From positions 11,801,383 to 11,865,382 of the forward strand of contig NC_135252.1 of assembly GCF_964204865.1 (NCBI RefSeq): a stretch of 64,000 nt of DNA, given 5' to 3'. The DNA comes from Styela clava. Lineage: Eukaryota > Chordata > Ascidiacea > Stolidobranchia > Styelidae. Every line of letters begins with the position of its first letter. Positions within the stretch are counted from its first letter, which is position 1. Shown here in pieces: positions 60,190 through 64,000 of this stretch. The position numbers and the translations under genes are program-made. The notes beneath the pieces were generated by a model. The model was not told the DNA's origin, did no database searches, and saw only the letters and a list, made by a program, of their open reading frames with translations.

Positions 60190-60470
60190 CGGTTGGGTAA
60201 TTACTTATCGATTTTAATCGGTAATTACTTATCGATTTTAATCGGTAAGTATGTTGATAGGTATTTGTCTGTCTGTATGTATGTCTGTATGTCTGTTAGA
60301 TGCACGCGATATCTCAAGAAAGCGAGATTGAATCTGCTCCAAATTTTGCATGTGCATTCATCTTATCTCGGACCAGAAGCCTATTGATTTTAGGCGAATT
60401 ATGTCGTATAACTAGCGAGTAATTAATTAGTGATGGGACACAAGGTGTCACTATGGAGTAAAAGCGCTGT
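60190..60470. repeat. Short tandem repeats followed by dispersed-repeat-like sequence
   Basis: A 24-bp unit (GGTAATTACTTATCGATTTTAATC, quoted in part as GGTAATTACTTATCG) occurs twice. TGTCTG/TATG-type microsatellite follows, then CGATATCTCAAGAAAGCGAG and CGAATTATGTCGTATAACTA, which look like a dispersed element. Confidence 0.45.
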
Positions 60471-60664
60471 TTTGGGGGATCCCCTAACTTTCGATCGATA
60501 AGTCTTCGGTTTCTGACCGATATTCTCGTTTACCTGTTGTTGCATTTGTATGGACCAACGTTGGGTCGACCATAGTTTTATCGTGCCAGGCACTTGGAGC
60601 ATATATGTCATCACACAGCTCAGTTTTCATTTCGTCTTTAAGATGTTTCGTGATTGGGTTGGTA

Positions 60665-60850
60665 ACGTGCTATACATATACAGCCCCAAATGATGCATAT
60701 ACAGCCAACTCAAATACATATACAGCTGTATGAATGGCTGTATATTAATATGACATTGAATATGTATGTACATAACTTGAATGGCTGAAGCTTATATGTA
60801 TCATGCGTTGGTTATATATATGTAAATCGCTTGAGTGGCTGTATATGTAC
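60665..60850. repeat. Degenerate ATACAGCC/GGCTGTAT repeats in both orientations
   Basis: ATATACAGCC-type blocks recur directly (60678, 60698, 60720) and as GGCTGTATAT in reverse (60738, 60837), each next to TGAATGGCTG-like sequence. Hairpin-prone; no coding. Confidence 0.5.
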
Positions 60851-62220
60851 ATTGATGTTACGGCATATGCATATGACAATTGCTGGATATGAATTTCTTT
60901 TTCATTCCGACTGCGTGCTCATATGTATGATATATACAACATTAAATAATATAGTTGCCGCATTTTACGAATGCATAACGGATTGGGTTATTGATAATCA
61001 AAGTTAATTAGCTTGGTGGTCTAACAAGTATATCTGAGTCAATCATTTTTTGTGCCATTCTTATCTCAAATTTTCCATCTATTTACTCCCTGAGTTACTT
61101 CTCATTTGTTTGGCATTTGTATTTTTTTTTTGGTACCGTCAAACAGGCACTCAATTAGTTTTCAGCTGATATGAATCCAAAATAAAATCAATTAAATTAA
61201 CTGACGTCTTCTCGAACTCCTTGATATTACTCGTTGTGCCACTAATGTAAAGTAAAAACAAAACATCACAAAAAGGTTGATCGAAAGCAGAAGAGAATGT
61301 TAATATTTTACAATGTAATTCAGTTTCCTGACTCTTTCGTTTACAATGTAGCTACACACTTAACTTGAAGCTGAGATTGAAGCTAGATGTGGACTATCTT
61401 ATTTCTCTACTGGAGCTAAATTTGAGGCACTGCATAAACATCTCCTTTTAAACACAATCTTGTTATTAAACTACGACTGTCCGGGTTGCAACAAATTTAA
61501 TGGTTTATTGAAGCAGGATATATATATTCAAGAAGTTGGAAGCCAGCAATAGTACAGATCTATAGGGTGCTGCTTGCATATATCGGAAAAACGGAATTAC
61601 GTAAAAATCAAATAAAACAGAATCTGTACAGACAAATAAAATGCAATAGAACTTTGTATGGATATTCTGTTAGCTGCACACTTCACATCAGTGTCACAAC
61701 AACCAATCTTGCAGTCACTGATAATAAAGAATTAAATGCTTATAAAATAGAATATAGACTATAGAGAATTGTCATGCAAATCCTCATGTTCTCTCGTGGA
61801 ACATTTTTTATTATTTTATAGTTATTTAATTATACGAATAATTGACTATTTTAAATCAAATTCCTTACAGATAATCTATAACATTGTCACATACATAAAG
61901 CCAATGGCATGGATCTTTTCTTTGTCGTAACACCAATATTGTAATAGCGCCATAAAATAACAAAATGTTTTTATTAATTGTTTTCTGTATCAGACAAAAT
62001 TACAGTATTTTCTACACCAATATCCTATCGACTGATTTTAAAATAAAATCCAAAATGCTGCCACGGAACTTCTAATTATGACGTGACAAAAATGGAGAAA
62101 ACAAATACAAATTCATTTCTTGTTTGAATATTGTTATCATGGTCGAAACAAAATTATGATTAAGTCAAGCTTTTTTACAGTGTCAAACAAAAGATGGATT
62201 CTATGTATTGGAAGGAACAC

Positions 62221-62435
62221 TTATTTAAAGTCATCTAGTATCTTATATGAAATATGTAAATAACAAACAAAAATTTCTAAATTCATTATAAAATTATTCT
62301 CAATTTGAAGAAGATCAACATCTATTTTTGACCCGACTAATTTCTTCACAGTGGGATTGTATGATTCGCAAGTTGATTCCGTGCAGTTTATTCTGCTTTT
62401 GCATTCCCCAATGATGGCATCTCCAGTGACTGTCA
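62221..62435 (-). CDS. Possible terminal exon, integrin-alpha-like stalk fragment
   Basis: After an acceptor (AAATTATTTAG) 72 codons run to TAA. The first part has secreted-protein character: GECKSRINCTESTCESYNPT then VGSKIDVDLLQIENNF, resembling the C-x-x-x-C...(V/D)-x-x-L-x-I-x-N-x-F layout of integrin alpha calf domains. The last 20 residues are hydrophobic (NLEIFVCYLHISYK) but end without a normal integrin tail. A phase-compatible tiny exon (about 62553-62520, ending KV before the donor GTATAT) lies upstream. No other exon was found within the window, so it may be a partial gene continuing to the right or a relic. Confidence 0.3.
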
Positions 62436-64000
62436 CTAAATAATTTATAATGATATTACATAATGTTATACAGTATATCTGGCTACAAATATTCTATCCA
62501 AAAGTTTCTACTATATATACCTACTTTCGCACGTAAGAATATGTGGCCTAATAGAATGAATGAAACGATATCGTGTTAGTATAATAGCATTTCACTTATG
62601 AACTACAACCATAAGTCAACCAAAACATTACTTTTTTGCTATTCGTAAGCAAACAATTTTTAGTGAATTACAAATAATATTAAATCAATGATTGAAAATG
62701 CTCAATAGAGTGCTTTTTAGTGTTATACCCTAACGAACCCGCACGGTTACGCAACAAAGACGATGGCATTGATTCCTACTTATCACTCATCGCCATTATG
62801 CAGCCATATTGAACCATTATTCACCAGTTTACTGCCGTGGACACTATTTTGCTTCTATAATGAATCTCCGCTCTAGAAGACCCTTATTCCCAGTCCCAGT
62901 CGTTCTGTCTGTGTATCTGTGTGTCGAAGCTGTAGCGTCTTTATTTGAAATTTCCCATATTTTTTCGCGTTTCGTCGATAATTAGGATTGCTATTTCCGT
63001 TTCTATGGCAGCGACGCAATAACGCGTCGATCGTTAGTAAATTTTCAATTTTCTCACAAGTTTTCACCATTTTCGAAAATTCGTATTCCAAGAACGCTAC
63101 CCTCCGCAGGAGAAAATACTCTTTTTAACAAGACATTTTTTATCTCAATACTCCATAAACTGGAGAAGCCTTGGGAATTTTTATGAAAATGATTAATCGT
63201 TAGCCACAGTATGCCGCTCACTCAAGGATACCTATGAGACGCACAGCGCTCAAAACGAATTGGCAGTGTCGGTAACGCGCTCAATGTTATATAGGCTCTG
63301 TCCATCCTGGGTAGGCTTACCATACGTCCCGCTTTAGGCGGGACAGTCCCGCCTTTTTAGTGTCTTGTCCCGCCGTCCTGACAAGTCAGCTAAATGTCCT
63401 GCTTTTGCGTTCAGCCATCCAGCATAATACACGAACATGTTCTCGTTACTGTTGTTGCTGTGTAGCGCAACGCTAGCCTACTTACTGAAGGTGAATGCGT
63501 TATTTTGTTTGTTTCGTTGTTTCCCGCTAACATTGTTAGCGAAGTATCACATGTAAAATCAATTCTCATTGGTCCTTTCCGGACGTTCACGTGAATGTAA
63601 CATTGAGCAACGTCTTTTTGAAGGTTGTTATCTACAGAAAAGCATGCTTGGGTGAATAAGTAAATTCTCAATGCTTGGGAACGGCAGACTATCTCATTAT
63701 TCTTTATTCCTTTTGGCTTTTGCTGTACAAAAAAATCTAAATTCCGATCCTTTGTATCGTTAGCGTCTATTCCTTTATATTTTTCGAATCGAACCCGATA
63801 TTTAGACAGAGAATATGCGCATTAACTCTCGATGACAATATGGTCAATGAAGACAGCCGGGATGGCTTTAAATGTAGGTCTGTGTAGTAAAATCGGAAAC
63901 TGTAAAGTTACAGGATTACAGCTAAGGGGTCGTGTCCTTGGAGGCGTCCCGCTTTGAAGTCAAAAAAATATGGTAACCCTAATCTTTGGTACATACCGTC
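62436..64000. other. Non-coding right end of window
   Basis: Apart from the TIR element at 63315-63980, no feature is supported. Open frames at 62873-63091 and 63411-63671 overlap repeats and lack splice context. Confidence 0.35.
63315..63980. repeat. TIR element with ACCATA termini (~670 bp)
   Basis: Left end TAGGCTTACCATACGTCCCGC and right end (reverse complement) TAGGGTTACCATATTTTTTT, both followed inward by AAGCGGGAC or GCGGGAC. Interpreted as a non-autonomous DNA transposon. Target duplication not evident. Confidence 0.5.

Larger units (their letters stand above)
58884..62220. other. Intergenic repeats upstream of the mucin gene
   Basis: Should contain the mucin promoter immediately right of 58883. 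Beyond it are a 147-bp tandem duplication and repeat-like DNA at 60190-60850. The open frames here (59390-59590, 61567-61764) have no splice or composition support. Confidence 0.4.

Noticed and set aside
1..64000. CRISPR arrays, operons, rRNA or bacterial signals
   Set aside because: No such structure seen; the regular repeats are a coding minisatellite, and genes are spliced.

Overview
This is eukaryotic genomic DNA. The genes are split by short GT-AG introns, the base composition is AT-rich (roughly 35% GC by eye), there are no operons, and several DNA-transposon relics are present. The gene set (an interferon regulatory factor, an adhesion GPCR, a forkhead factor, an AIFM3-type Rieske flavoprotein and a secreted mucin/TIL protein) points to an animal. 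Compact genes and MITE-rich introns fit an invertebrate, possibly a tunicate-like deuterostome, but nothing here fixes the species. Exon models were built by hand from reading frames, splice signals and phase agreement. For the main genes every junction keeps phase, except where stated.

Layout. 188-1909 (-): N-terminal half of an IRF-family transcription factor, running off the left edge, with a candidate promoter holding a kappaB site near 2115. 1910-8299: mostly repeat-rich intergenic DNA, with one well-supported terminal coding exon (4361-4599, -) of an unrecognised gene. 8300-12792 (-): an eight-exon, 519-residue polytopic membrane protein with many histidines in or near its membrane segments, family not recognised. 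17855-31279 (-): a 19-exon adhesion GPCR of about 1029 residues with signal peptide, GAIN/GPS, 7TM and an unusually long third intracellular loop. Inside its intron between the GPS and TM1 exons lies an antisense three-exon gene for a two-TM helical protein (23033-24351, +). 31280-36693: gene-poor, with a TIR element and a broken ORF.

36694-43642 (+): an 11-exon, 989-residue forkhead (FOXN/FOXR-like) factor with a divergent recognition helix. 45343-49966 (+): a nine-exon AIFM3-like Rieske/FAD oxidoreductase whose last exon carries a +1 frameshift in a T run. 50632-58883 (-): a seven-exon secreted mucin-like protein of about 1246 residues, with a signal peptide, roughly 57 plus 10 units of 14-residue Pro/Thr/Ser repeats, two TIL domains and a Cys-rich tail containing an antistasin-like stretch. 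58884-64000: intergenic repeats and a possible integrin-alpha-like terminal exon (62221-62435, -).

The genes do not form one pathway. IRF, adhesion GPCR and secreted mucin/TIL protein would fit immunity or epithelial surfaces, but that grouping is inference. Repeats include a perfect 462-bp hAT-type element with an 8-bp target duplication, two related foldback elements, two copies of a TA-flanked MITE, and a ~220-bp inverted repeat that brackets two GPCR exons.
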